Assembly (NCBI RefSeq): GCF_010119245.1
Contig: NZ_WNKG01000010.1
Coordinates: 1 to 64,000, forward strand
Reading direction: 5' to 3'
Length of the DNA stretch: 64,000 bases
Source: Cyclobacterium salsum
GTDB taxonomy: Bacteria > Bacteroidota > Bacteroidia > Cytophagales > Cyclobacteriaceae
This document shows positions 19,438 to 30,000 of this stretch, piece after piece. How positions within the stretch are numbered: the first letter of the stretch is position 1; each line of letters starts with the position of its first letter. A program made the translations under genes and the position numbers. The notes beneath the pieces were generated by a model. That model was not told where the DNA came from, searched no databases, and was given only the letters and a program-made list of their open reading frames with translations.

Positions 19438-19712
19438 TTTGACCTTTGCGACACTAAAATCTATTGCAATAAAAGGCTCATTGGAATCTGTAATTCAAAA
19501 ACCAGAGGCTTATCCATGGATTTAAACAGCTACCCTTTTAACAGAAATATTCCTGGATTACCTTGGGAAAAAGTGGAATCCTCTTTAAAATCCTCTCTTG
19601 GAAATAATTTGATTTATTCCTGGAAATTAGACCGAAGCGAATCGATAAGATCTTTGGAATATATTCAAATCGACTCGGTCGGATTGATTTTTTCCCGATT
19701 TATAAAACGAAA

Positions 19713-19743
19713 AACCGCTTTGTAAATAATATACAAAGCGGTT
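19713..19743. terminator. Perfect 12-bp bidirectional terminator
   Basis: AACCGCTTTGTA and TACAAAGCGGTT form a perfect 12-bp stem with a 7-nt loop, between convergent genes. A-rich and T-rich flanks are weak on both sides. The rest of 19438-19764 shows nothing else convincing. Confidence 0.6.
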
Positions 19744-19764
19744 AGTGAAGACTGGGTATGTCTC

Positions 19765-20202
19765 TTACAAACCCTCATTCAAAATAAATTTCTGCTGCCT
19801 TCTTCGGAAATTAAGGACCAACCAAAATCCAAATCCGATCAGTGCCATTACCGATTCTATTAGCAGCCATTGACTTCCAAACTCTCCTAAAGGCCCATCT
19901 GCAATCAGTGTAATCAGGCGGGAGAAGGCATAGGCTCCCCAAAAGATGCTCAAAAAAGCCGCACCTTTTTCGGGATGCCTGATCATCAGATAAAAAATGC
20001 TCATACAAATTGTGATCCCTACGCCTCCATACACCCCACGAATCGAACTGAGTGCATCGGTATTCCCGAGCTGAACCCCCACCATGTCCATAATGGTTTG
20101 CGGATTTACAAGTGCCATCACACTAACGGCAAGCAGCGAAAACAAGGAAAAACCAAGGTAAATCCGGGTGAACAGCACCCATTTATTACTATTCTTTTTC
20201 AT
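19765..20202 (-). CDS. DUF4345-like membrane protein
   Basis: A 145-aa protein with about four membrane helices: LYLGFSLFSLLAVSVMALVN-type first helix, then GVYGGVGITICMSIFYLMI, FLSIFWGAYAFSRLI and LLIESVMALIGFGFWLVLNF. The RGVYGG segment followed by RHPEKG between helices 2 and 3 is what I associate with DUF4345. The function of that family is unknown. It lies just downstream of the 231-aa exported protein gene on the same strand. Confidence 0.65.
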   Translation of the reverse strand: MKKNSNKWVLFTRIYLGFSLFSLLAVSVMALVNPQTIMDMVGVQLGNTDALSSIRGVYGGVGITICMSIFYLMIRHPEKGAAFLSIFWGAYAFSRLITLIADGPLGEFGSQWLLIESVMALIGFGFWLVLNFRRRQQKFILNEGL

Positions 20203-20210
20203 GGTCCTGT

Positions 20211-20906
20211 TTAATTTAGGTTACAGTAATTTAGATAAAGCGCAATATGGCTTCCGAGGTCTTCAATTTTAGGTTTTCTTATCTCTGAAAGCACCAGTGG
20301 ACAATCTCCAAAGAGGCTTTCAAAAATCTTCTTGTAATTGCCCTTTTTCACTTTTACCAATGTACCACCGTTTTTAGAGATAAAATAAGCACGGTGCTTG
20401 TCTCCCGTCCAAGTGATGTGTTTCCCCTCCAAGGCTGTTGTCTTTCTGGCAAAAGGATCATAAAATACTTCAAAAATCTCATCAAAACCGGGATTAAGAA
20501 TCTGAAGCAGTAGCTCTTTTTCACCGTTGATGCTTGTATTCCGATAGATAATAAAGTCTTGAGGCTTGCCAGTTGGCTGATCTCTGGACAAGAGCTTTTT
20601 AACTGAAGACCCTCGCTCCATTGTATATTGGAGTCTTACCGCACCATTCATAGCGATGGCAAACTCAAAAATGTCCTCTGCTTCAAGATCATGTGTTATC
20701 CCGGATTTGTCTTCCAAGCTCACTTTTATGATTCCACGCGTACTGACATAATTGTTGATTTTACCTTCGATTACTTCCCCAGACTTGGACAATACATATC
20801 CTTTATTGGAAAGAGGAATATCTTCCAGAGGTTGCTGGAGCTGTTGGCCTTTTAGTTGGCAGGTCAGAGCCAAGATGAATAAGGTTATTCCAGATATAAG
20901 TTTCAT
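20211..20906 (-). CDS. Exported protein of unknown function
   Basis: A 231-aa protein with a clear N-terminal signal (MKLISGITLFILALTCQLKG) and no later membrane segment. The mature part starts with a small beta-rich block (GYVLSKSGEVIEGKI) and is followed by mixed sequence ending with LGSHIALYLNYCNLN. I do not recognise a family. It sits in a minus-strand run with a cytochrome (21 bp upstream) and a DUF4345-like protein, probably cotranscribed. Confidence 0.6.
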   Translation of the reverse strand: MKLISGITLFILALTCQLKGQQLQQPLEDIPLSNKGYVLSKSGEVIEGKINNYVSTRGIIKVSLEDKSGITHDLEAEDIFEFAIAMNGAVRLQYTMERGSSVKKLLSRDQPTGKPQDFIIYRNTSINGEKELLLQILNPGFDEIFEVFYDPFARKTTALEGKHITWTGDKHRAYFISKNGGTLVKVKKGNYKKIFESLFGDCPLVLSEIRKPKIEDLGSHIALYLNYCNLN

Positions 20907-20927
20907 AGTTGGTCCGGTTTATAGGAA

Positions 20928-21536
20928 TTAATTTCTGCCAGAACTAAGGGGAGGCATGGGTTGAGGAACCACATTATCGATAGGAGTGGTACTTTTAAGA
21001 TACGCGAAGACGGCACTGATCTCCCCATCTGTCATCTGACCAATCATTTCATAAGGCATGGGAGGAAGTATCTGCCGATTTGTGGCGATGCCTTTGGACT
21101 TGCCTTCACGAAGGGCTGTGAAAAACTGCTCCTCGGTCCAATTGCCTATTCCTGTAGCATCCGAAGTGAGATTCGAGGAAAAAGACACCCCCCAGGGACC
21201 TAGCCATGCAGTAAGACTTTGGGTAGCTGCTACTCCTTTTGATTCCAGCTCATTTCGATCCATATCTGGAATAGGCTGCTGAGCGGGATGTCCGGAGAGC
21301 GCGCGTTCCATGTCCATTTCAGGCCCCATGGGACCCATTTTTTTGGGAGTATGGCAATCGTGACAGCCAGCAATGACCACTAAGTGCTTCCCTAGGGCGA
21401 CCTTTGCCTCCAGATCCACTGGAGCACTCGATTGATCCTCAGTTGAAGTAAGTTTATTCTCCGCACTAGATTGACAGGAAAATAGGTGGGCAGCAACCAA
21501 TGCTGCTACGGCAATAGAGATTATTTGATTTTTCAT
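20928..21536 (-). CDS. c-type cytochrome lipoprotein
   Basis: A 202-aa monohaem c-type cytochrome. The lipobox HLFSC places the lipidated cysteine near residue 21. The haem-binding motif CHDCH lies at residues 58-62, and a methionine in LPPMPYEM is a plausible sixth ligand. The C-terminal EISAVFAYLKS is the usual closing helix. The protein probably carries electrons at the outer face of a membrane; the partner enzyme is not encoded nearby. The 449 bp upstream (21537-21985) show no gene. Confidence 0.85.
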   Translation of the reverse strand: MKNQIISIAVAALVAAHLFSCQSSAENKLTSTEDQSSAPVDLEAKVALGKHLVVIAGCHDCHTPKKMGPMGPEMDMERALSGHPAQQPIPDMDRNELESKGVAATQSLTAWLGPWGVSFSSNLTSDATGIGNWTEEQFFTALREGKSKGIATNRQILPPMPYEMIGQMTDGEISAVFAYLKSTTPIDNVVPQPMPPLSSGRN

Positions 21537-21985
21537 TTGAATTTGGATTTGATTTTTCCAATAGATGGGAAAAAGATAGGAAGGGTTGCATTGGCAAAAT
21601 TATTTGTATGAATTATTTCATCTGTTTATATTTTTTTTTTCAACGGTCAGATGGAATCTCGCATGCTTGATAATCATCCCTCTGTGTGTCGCCTCCGTCA
21701 TGCTCGATTTCATGTGAATGTCCACAATTGTACCTGAGAATAAATGGCGTGATCTCTATAAGGAATTTTCAAAACTAGTCGGACTAGTTTTCCTCCAAAC
21801 TCACCTGAAAACACCACAGAGAATGGCGGTCTGATCAACAAATATTGCTTCTATAACACGCCTCTGACAAAGTAGCTGGTAATCCTGTTTTTTCAATAAA
21901 AATTTCTATCCATGCAACCCATCCTTTATGTTTTCCATCCTGTTGGTGTTAAAAAAAATTATTAAACACAAATACTATTTCTACT

Positions 21986-22825
21986 ATGAAAACATTTGAA
22001 AAAACAACCTTATTACTAACTGTAATCAAATCATTGATGATTATGATGGTCGCAAGTTCCTGCGAACTTTTAAGAGAGGATGACCCATTGATTGTGAAAA
22101 ACAAAAAAACAGCAGAAACTACCTACTATGGACCTGCAGTAGCCATGGGCAATGGCAAAGCCCAAACGTTTATTGCCATCAATAAGGGAGGAAGCCCCAC
22201 TGTTATGGGGGTTGCACTAAATGAAAAAGCCTTGGAAAATTTACCGTCTGGTGATGAAGGCACACATCCCGGGGTCAGCCATGCTCGTTCATTTGAGACT
22301 ATTTTGCAGTTTCCTAAACAAGCCGAAATCACGCCCTATAAATTTATGACCATAGATTGGGCACCAGAGGGCCATGAACCTGAAGGAATCTATAATCTGC
22401 CGCATTTTGATTTTCATTTTTACATGATTTCCAATGAAGAAAGACTAACGATTACTCCCTTCGATGGCATGGATCCCGAAATACCTGAGGCCAAATACAT
22501 GCCTGTACCTTACATTCAATTACCTGGACGGGTACCAAATATGGGGGTGCATTGGGCAGATCCAACAAGCCCGGAGCTTGGGGGGGAAACTTTTACGAGA
22601 ACTTTTATCTACGGGTCTTTCAAGGAAAAAGTAATCTTCATGGAGCCGATGATTACCCTGGATTATATCAAAAGCAAACCAACCACTGTGAATGATCTGA
22701 AACTTCCTACCCATTTTCAGGTAAACGGTTTTTATCCTTCCGAATACGAGGTGAAATATAATCCGGTCAGAAAAGAATATCTGATCATGTTCAGTGATTT
22801 CAATTTTAAAATGGCTGATCAGTAA
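21986..22825 (+). CDS. Lipoprotein resembling TTHB210/DUF5602
   Basis: A 279-aa lipoprotein with a cysteine after MMVASS. Segments such as YYGPAVAMGNGKAQTF, GSPTVMGVALNEKALENLP and PHFDFHFYM resemble the TTHB210-like (DUF5602) family as I remember it. The HFDFHFYM stretch, with two histidines, could bind metal. The role of that family is not established. It is followed by a strong terminator. Confidence 0.6.
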   Translation: MKTFEKTTLLLTVIKSLMIMMVASSCELLREDDPLIVKNKKTAETTYYGPAVAMGNGKAQTFIAINKGGSPTVMGVALNEKALENLPSGDEGTHPGVSHARSFETILQFPKQAEITPYKFMTIDWAPEGHEPEGIYNLPHFDFHFYMISNEERLTITPFDGMDPEIPEAKYMPVPYIQLPGRVPNMGVHWADPTSPELGGETFTRTFIYGSFKEKVIFMEPMITLDYIKSKPTTVNDLKLPTHFQVNGFYPSEYEVKYNPVRKEYLIMFSDFNFKMADQ

Positions 22826-22846
22826 AGTTTGTATTAATTGGAAATA

Positions 22847-22877
22847 AAAAAGTCCCCAGAAATTCCGGGGACTTTTT
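22847..22877 (+). terminator. Intrinsic terminator
   Basis: AAAAAGTCCCC pairs with GGGGACTTTTT around a 9-nt loop, 22 bp after the stop of the 279-aa lipoprotein. The T-run is contained in the stem. Confidence 0.85.
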
Positions 22878-23087
22878 CTTCGGTTGAAACAGGCCCTATT
22901 AGTTAAGTGACTATGTAAATTTCAGAAGAGTAAAATGAAAATATTGATGGCGACATCAACGAAAAAGATTATATTTAAAAGGGTGGACATATAGGTATTA
23001 AGATTTTTACTTAAAAGCATACGATTTCGATCCCCTTTTTTAAATCAAATTTCAAGTTCTTGACAATACACAGCTCGAAGGCAACTT

Positions 23088-23354
23088 AACCAACTTGGTG
23101 CTGAGAACTACTTAATCGCCGAATTTAGTAGATGATTTTTCACTCTTAATCGCTCCATAACAACTCGTAGTATTTCCATTTTGAGTGTTTTTTTAAATTT
23201 TTGTTTTGTAAATTAAGGCTTACCAGCAATCAATTAATGATTTTTTTTCAAAATACTGCCGGTACCGTCTTTACTACCAATGGAAGGAGTTCAAGCTCGC
23301 TAAACCATCCTTTGGTGTTTCTACTACTCACGATCAGCCATAAAACTACCCAAC
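23088..23354 (+). repeat. Direct repeat copy 2, leader of the intact permease gene
   Basis: This aligns with 5182-5450 across nearly its whole length and leads into the intact permease gene, whereas the other copy leads into a broken one. It probably contains the native promoter. No open frame is shared between the two copies before the permease start. The stretch 22878-23087 before it shows no gene. Confidence 0.8.
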
Positions 23355-24596
23355 ATGTCAGAACTTAAACCTCAAGCGACAGAAAAACTCAAAAAGACGC
23401 TCAATTTACCCCTGCTAATTTTTTATGGCGTTGGGACAATTCTCGGCCTAGGCATTTATGTGCTTTTAGGAAAGGTTGGCGGTGAGGCGGGCATGTTAGC
23501 CCCCTTTGCCTTTTTAGTGGCGGCAATATTGGCGGGGTTTACAGGTCTTTCCTATGGGGAATTGGCATCCCGTATCCCAAAAAGCGCCGGGGAGGTAAAT
23601 TATGTGGATGAAGCCTTCGGTAAAAAATTCCTGTCCATGGCGATGGGTTGGTTAATTGTATTATCAGCCATGGTTTCTACTGCTACCGTGGTGAATGGAT
23701 ATGTGGGTTATGTGCATGTATTTATAGAACTACCTGATTGGCTCATTATGATAGCTATTACCATCATGTTAGGTGCTGTGGCGGCTAAAGGAATTTCGGA
23801 ATCCGCCTTTTTGATTACGGTGATAACCATTATCGAGATTGCGGGACTTTTCTTGGTGATCTTCATTGCGGGAGATAACCTCGTATCCTTTTCAGCCCGG
23901 TGGGAGGAATTGATTCCCTCGGCCACTACCACCGACTGGGAAAAGATCTTGCTGGGGGCCTTTCTGGCATTCTTTACGTTTATCGGCTTCCAGGATATGG
24001 TGAATGTGGCCGAAGAAGCCAAAAATCCTAAAAAAGACATGCCCACCGCTATAATGGTCTCACTTGTTGTTTTAACAGTACTTTACATCATCGTAGCAGT
24101 GATCGCGGGCCTGGGATTAACCCCACAGGAATTGAATCAAAGTGAAGCTCCTTTGGCAGATATCCTGGCCAAAGAAGGCGAAAATTACCCCAAAATCATC
24201 AGTGCTATCGGATTAATTGCGATTGTTAATGGGGTTCTGGTGCAAATTGTAATGAGCGCCCGCGTCATGTACGGCATGGCAGAGAAGAAAATGGCTCCCA
24301 GCCTCTTTGGTAAAGTTAATTCGACGACCAATACACCTATTTGGTCAACTATTTTCGCTACGGTATTCATCCTGCTGCTCAGCCTTTCCTTTGACCTTAA
24401 AAATTTAGCTATCGCCACCAACTACATTTTGATCCTAGTTTTTATTTTGATCAACCTGGCCCTGATAGCCATCAAAAGAAAAGTACCTCATCCGGAAGGA
24501 ATCAAAACCTATCCTATAGCTATTCCTATTTTAGGGGCTATTTTCAGCTTGGGAATTTTAATTTTTCAAGCCTGGTCATCGATTTCAGGAATATAA
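23355..24596 (+). CDS. APC-family amino acid permease
   Basis: A 413-aa inner-membrane transporter of the amino acid-polyamine-organocation superfamily. The first helix carries GVGTILGLGIYVLLG, the glycine-rich backbone break that binds substrate amine in this fold. FAFLVAAILAGFTGLSYGEL and VLSAMVSTATVVNGY are further helices, and about 12 segments are predicted in total. The FTFIGFQDMVNVAEEAKNP segment in the middle is typical of the family. Specificity cannot be called. A broken cation-exchanger gene follows 12 bp downstream, suggesting a former two-gene operon. Confidence 0.88.
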   Translation: MSELKPQATEKLKKTLNLPLLIFYGVGTILGLGIYVLLGKVGGEAGMLAPFAFLVAAILAGFTGLSYGELASRIPKSAGEVNYVDEAFGKKFLSMAMGWLIVLSAMVSTATVVNGYVGYVHVFIELPDWLIMIAITIMLGAVAAKGISESAFLITVITIIEIAGLFLVIFIAGDNLVSFSARWEELIPSATTTDWEKILLGAFLAFFTFIGFQDMVNVAEEAKNPKKDMPTAIMVSLVVLTVLYIIVAVIAGLGLTPQELNQSEAPLADILAKEGENYPKIISAIGLIAIVNGVLVQIVMSARVMYGMAEKKMAPSLFGKVNSTTNTPIWSTIFATVFILLLSLSFDLKNLAIATNYILILVFILINLALIAIKRKVPHPEGIKTYPIAIPILGAIFSLGILIFQAWSSISGI

Positions 24597-24607
24597 GTTT
24601 TTGAAGG

Positions 24608-25360
24608 ATGCAGCGTCCTCTGTTTTATGTTATTATAGTTCTGCTCGGTATAGTTCTGCTCGGTTCTGCAGTAGGGTGGAATGCGAGCGGCTTATTGAAA
24701 AAATCCGCTCAGTCGTTATCCACATGGTATCAGCTCCCCCTTTGGTACAGGGCACCCTCATTACTGCCGTGGGCTCCAGCTTTCCGGAACTCTCCATGAC
24801 CTTAGTTTCCACACTTATTCACGGAGAGTTTGACCTCGGTGTTTCGGCCATCGTGGGCTCCGCAATTTTCAATATCTCTTTATTCCCGGTCTTTCCGGAG
24901 CCATGGCCGGCAAAATTTCAATTAATTGTTGCCGGGGTAGAGGGCTTATTACGATCGGCCATTTTTTTTGGGGATTATTTTCAGACACCCAACTTTATTT
25001 GGGGGGGTAACGGTCGTGGCAGCCGCAACTAGTTTACCAGTTGCGCTTGTGAGTGTTCGGGTTGCCAAGCTTGACAAAGGCAATGTGAGTATTGGAAATG
25101 TGCTGGGGAGCAATATTTTTGACCGGCTGGTAGCCATTCCTGCAGGCGTTTTAATTGCCGGGTCTTCTGTGGTGAATTTTTCGGTAGCTGTTCCGATGAT
25201 GCTGTTTCTCACCCTGGCAACCATCGTGCTGTTTGCTTTTTTACGCACGGGCCTCTATCTCAAAAAATGGGAAAGTTGGATGCTGTTATTGCTTTATGCC
25301 TTTTTTATCCTCGGGATGGCACTGGAAAATTTCGATGTCGTCAACTGGGTCCCCGATTGA
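24608..25360 (+). pseudogene. Ca2+/cation antiporter (CaCA family), frameshifted and deleted
   Basis: Pieces of one CaCA-type exchanger are spread over three frames: an N-terminal helix (VIIVLLGIVLLGSAVGWNAS), the first alpha-repeat (GTLITAVGSSFPELSMTLVS and FDLGVSAIVGSAIFNI), and the second (VAAATSLPVALVSVRVAKL and NVLGSNIFD). Frameshifts lie near 24.75 and 25.0 kb. The central region is deleted, because the first repeat runs directly into LIVAGVEGLLRSAIFFGD. The decayed cassette at 5.7-5.9 kb retains part of the missing loop. A functional protein is very unlikely. Confidence 0.8.
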
Positions 25361-25514
25361 GGTATTTTCATTGATCATTTGATATTATTTAATGTTGTAG
25401 CGTAGAATAAAAAGAAGAAAATGAATGGGAGGGGCTATTGGATTTATATTGGATGCGTTGACCACTACCAGCGCGCAACTATTGGGATGTCGTTTTAGAT
25501 AAATAAAATAAATT

Positions 25515-25721
25515 ATGAAATCGATTATAAAAATCGTATTCAGCCTACCCTTTGACATCGTTTGGATGTCGATAATGTTTATGGGACTCATGCCTTTTGG
25601 TACCTTTGATTATTCACAAGTAGGATTTTATTTGTGCATCGGACAGGCCACCATGGTATCAGTAATCATCAGGATATTATTAAAGAGATACCAAAAAGAT
25701 TATAGGGGTAAAATAAAGTAA
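25515..25721 (+). CDS. Small membrane protein, unrecognised
   Basis: A 68-aa protein with two probable membrane helices (VFSLPFDIVWMSIMFMGLMP and VGFYLCIGQATMVSVIIRIL) and a basic tail. A good terminator follows directly, which supports it being a real transcription unit. No family is recognised. Confidence 0.45.
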   Translation: MKSIIKIVFSLPFDIVWMSIMFMGLMPFGTFDYSQVGFYLCIGQATMVSVIIRILLKRYQKDYRGKIK

Positions 25722-25739
25722 ATCCCAGGAATGAAAAAC

Positions 25740-25772
25740 CCGCCAGATCTTGAACAACTGGCGGATTTTTTT
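25740..25772 (+). terminator. Intrinsic terminator
   Basis: CCGCCAG pairs with CTGGCGG around an 11-nt loop and is followed by ATTTTTTT. It ends the small membrane protein gene and overlaps the 5' extension of the next open frame, which supports the later start at 25806. Confidence 0.75.
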
Positions 25773-25805
25773 AGCTATTTTGCCGGGGACTTTTCTAAAA
25801 ACACC

Positions 25806-26705
25806 ATGTTTAGATTTCTATTGCTTTCTGCGCTTGTGCTCTGCCTTTCCTGTGAAGTCGCCAAGAAAAACAGCATGATGGCACAAAATTCCTCTCCCAT
25901 GGAGGAACATATCCGCCCGCATGAGCGGGTGGACGGATCGGGCTTTGAAGGGAAGAAAATCTCCCTACCGGGCATTTTTGAAAAAGACCCGCTGCTTTTG
26001 ATGGGAAATGCTACTTCCCGGGATTCGGTAAACCTGTTGATTCATTTTCACGGGGACGAAAGCGTGGTGGCCCATGCGCTGGCTGAAAACGAAGGTTGGG
26101 TAGCCGTGGCGGTAAACCTGGGGAATGGATCAAGTGCCTATAGCGGACCGCTGACCGATACCGAGCGTTTTGACTCCCTGCTTCAGGCCGTCCGGCAACA
26201 CCTGCAGCAGCCCATTAGGAAGCTCTACCTTTCCGGCTTCAGCGCCGGGTACGGGGCCATTCGCTCCATCCTGAAAACCATAAATTACAACCTAATTGAC
26301 AGCGTCCTTTTGCTGGATGGACTACACGCCAGTTATATTCCGGCTCAGACCCCTGTTGCACAGGGAGGGCAGATAGACGAGAAAGACCTTGCCGTATTTA
26401 AGAAGCTGGCGGAGGATGCCGTGTCGGGAGCCAAAGTATTTGTATGTACGCATAGCAGCATTTTTCCCGGTACCTTTGTTAGCACTACGGAGTGTGCCGA
26501 TGCCCTTCTGGAATCAACAGGCGTCTCTCGCAGGCCGGTACTGAAAAAAGGTCCACTTGGAATGCAGCAAGTCGGCGAATCAGTAGAAGGAAACTTTAAA
26601 GTCCTGGCTTTTGCCGGAAATACCGCGCCGGATCATGTCGACCATCTCCACGGCCTGTTCCATTTTATCAAGCTCCTTGAAAACGAAGAGTCCGTGCTAT
26701 GGTAG
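25806..26705 (+). CDS. Alpha/beta-hydrolase-like lipoprotein
   Basis: A 299-aa lipoprotein with lipobox CLSC after a short hydrophobic signal. NLLIHFHGDES resembles an oxyanion strand, and LYLSGFSAGYGAIRSIL contains the nucleophile elbow GFSAG. DHVDHLHGLFHF near the C-terminus supplies a candidate catalytic histidine. The substrate is unknown. The start at 25806 begins the signal peptide; the longer frame reads through a terminator. The 387 bp after the stop show no gene. Confidence 0.7.
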   Translation: MFRFLLLSALVLCLSCEVAKKNSMMAQNSSPMEEHIRPHERVDGSGFEGKKISLPGIFEKDPLLLMGNATSRDSVNLLIHFHGDESVVAHALAENEGWVAVAVNLGNGSSAYSGPLTDTERFDSLLQAVRQHLQQPIRKLYLSGFSAGYGAIRSILKTINYNLIDSVLLLDGLHASYIPAQTPVAQGGQIDEKDLAVFKKLAEDAVSGAKVFVCTHSSIFPGTFVSTTECADALLESTGVSRRPVLKKGPLGMQQVGESVEGNFKVLAFAGNTAPDHVDHLHGLFHFIKLLENEESVLW

Positions 26706-27092
26706 CCTTACCAGGGATCATGCACACGTGTTTTTGGTTCATCCGCCAACCTTATTCTTTTATTTTTAGGGTATTGGTTACCTGTACCTTATCACATTCT
26801 TTCATGCGTAATATCATCTTTTTTATTGGCGATAAATCCCTTATCTTTATTGTGTAATAGTAATAGCGTAGACCTACCTAACCAGCGTCGACGAAAACTT
26901 CCCGCTACATAAACCAATACTACACCGTACCAGGATTTCTCCGGAAATCTCCACAATCACTTTACCGGCATCGTCCGGCATCGGGAGTTTTTTATTCAAT
27001 TGGGTTGGAAAAAGTGTTTAATCCGTAGAAAGGTCTTTGTCGGCACCTACCATATTGGGATACCCCCCCTTGTCCACTAAATCCGACATACC

Positions 27093-30000
27093 ATGAAACG
27101 AATTTTACACACACTGATCGGAATAATCGTTGCGTTATTCCCCCTCCTGGGGCAGGAGATTCCTATTGACCCTACCTTCCATTACCTGGACAGGGGTGCA
27201 GGAATTGGATTTGATGGCACCATGGCTGATTTGCTAATCCAGGAAAACGGCAAGCACCTGGTTGGAGGCCGATTTACCAGCTACAACGGCAAATCTGCTA
27301 ATGGACTGGTCCGTTTACTTCCGGATGGCCAAGCAGACCCATCCTTTTCTATTGGTACGGGTTTTCAAACTCAGAGCAGTGGTGATTATGCAGTAAATTC
27401 CATTCAGGTCCAGCCGGATGGAAAATTGTTGGTGGGTGGAGGTTTTATTGCCTATAAAGACAGCGAGGCTAATAGGTTGATACGCTTAAACCCGGATGGC
27501 AGCAGGGATCCCTCCTTTCAGACCGGTAGGGGCTTTGATAAGGGGGTAACATCAGTAACGCTTCAATCAGATGGGAAAATCTTGGTTGGTGGCTATTTCG
27601 CCTCCTACCAGGATGTCCCTCTTCCCTCCCTGGTTCGGATTAATCCTGATGGCTCCCTAGATAGTTCCTTTAACGCTGAGGGAATAGCTGGAAGTATCGT
27701 AAGAGAAGTTGCACTTCAGGAAGACGGAAAAATATTGGTGAATGCCGGCGATAATTTCGTCCGGTTGGATCCAGATGGCACCACAGATAACAGCTTTCAA
27801 CTAGCGGATCCCTTTGGTAATACATTTAATGATCCCGATTACGGGACGTATACTAATACTTTCCATGTTTTTTCCGTTTTTATGGAACAGGATGGCAAAA
27901 TCCTGCTTCGTGGAGATATGCGAAGGAACCTGAAGGAATCCGTTGCCTTTTTGCGCCTAAATCCTGATGGATCCCTTGACAAGTCATTCCAATTTTATGA
28001 AGAGGAATTAGGCTTCGAACTAGTAGGCAATCTGGCCAAAAACCTAGATGGGGAATTGTTCACCGTTGGTTTAGGCCAGATAGGTTTTGATCGCTCCATT
28101 CAGCGCCTGCTCCCAGACGGGACCCTGGATAAAACCTTTCCGCCACAGGAAGATTTAAGCGATGAAGAGGTGTATTTATCGGGTAGTTTTTTGGAGGCCC
28201 TGCAAAACGGCAAATTCCTGGTAAGCGGAAGTATTGGAAAAATTAGCGGCCTTTTCCGGATCAATAGTGACGGATCACGGGACCTTAGCTACAATCCTAC
28301 ACCTGAATTTAACCAGGAAGTTCACACCCTGTCCCTACAGCCTGATGGAAAAACACTAGCCGCAGGTAAATTCACAGGATATAACGGTAAGGTCGTTAAC
28401 GGTCTGGCCCGCGTTCATTCCGATGGTACCCTGGATGAGACCTTTGAAGCGGGAACAGGCCTGGATCATTCTTTTTACAACCCGCAGCTATCTATTTTAA
28501 TGCAGCACGATAACCGAATTCTGCTTATCGGAAACTTTATTGCTTATAACGACATCCCTGCCGGAGGAATTGTCCGGCTACTCCCAGATGGCCGCCAAGA
28601 CACGAGTTTTCAACCGGGCACTGGATTCAAAGCTGGTTCCGACCTACCCGCGCTGCTACAAAAGGATGGAAAAATTGTTGTAGCCGGAACGCTTTTCAAT
28701 GGAGAACCATTTCCTGGTTTGATCCGTCTAAACCCCGATGGCTCCAAGGATATTTCTTTCGAAATCGGATCAGGATTCGATCGGTCAGTATCCTGCCTCG
28801 CCGCCGCCCCCGGAAACAAAATACTGGCAGCGGGAAATTCTACTTCCTTCAATGGCAATCCGGTAAACCTGCTGATTAGGCTGAACCCCGACGGCAGCCG
28901 GGACAACTCTTTTAATGTCAACATGGAACTGGACATCCGGCCTGAAAATCTTCTCGTACAAGGAGACGGCAAAATCCTGGTGGCCGGTTCAGATGGTCCA
29001 ACAGGTAACGAATCTCGTCTGATCCGCCTCCACGCGGATGGCTCCCTCGACACGGGGTTTAAGGCAGGAATACCTTCTACTTTTGACATGGGTACAATGT
29101 TGCTCCAGCCTGATGGAAAAATTTTACTCAGCCTGGGCAAATACTTTCCACCAAGCATATTGGCCCGATTGATGCCGGATGGGAGCGTGGATCCTACCCT
29201 CAAATTGGATTATAGTTTTAATGGTGAAATTCAGACGATGACGGTTGATTCGAAGGGAAATCTCCTGGCGGGAGGTTCGTTCACCTCTTTCGAAGGTATA
29301 AATGCCTACCGCATCGCACAAATTCCGGATATAGTGAATCAGCCCCCCGCACTGGAAAATGTATTTCGAATCAATGCCGGTGGTCCCTACCTTTATCGTG
29401 GAAAGGAGGTATGGCTGCCCGACACCCGTTTTTCAGGAGGAAATAAATATTCCAATCAGGTTCCCATTTCCAATACCGAAAACGATGCCTTGTACCAAAC
29501 CGAGCGCAATGGTGATTTCAGCTATGAAATACCGGTACCGAAAACGGGGCAGTATACATTGGAACTGCACTTCGCAGAAATTTATTGGGAACAATCAGGA
29601 GCACGTTTATTTGACCTCAAGGTTGAAAATGACCTTTTTAGAACCAATATCGATTTGGTTAAGGATATAGGCGTGAAAAAGGCCAACGTTGTCCGTATAG
29701 AAAATCTGGAGGTGAAAGACGGCAACCTGAGCCTGGAACTGATCACCCAAAGGGACCGGGCTAAAATTTCAGGCATTGCCCTATTCAAAGAAACCCAAAC
29801 GGAAACTCCGGAAGATATCCGGATCAATGCCGGAGGCGATGCGCTTTACTACCTGGGAGAAGAGTGGTTGTCTGATCGGTATTACCTGGGCGGGAAAACC
29901 CATTTTGATGATACCAATCCCATAAGCGGTGACAGGGACGAATTGCACCATTCCGAGCGGTATGGAGAATTCAGCTACCGCATCCCTGTTCCAAAAGCCG

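Noticed and set aside
19516-19725. 69-codon plus-strand frame between two genes
   Set aside because: It ends inside a perfect terminator stem, has no family resemblance and looks like chance.
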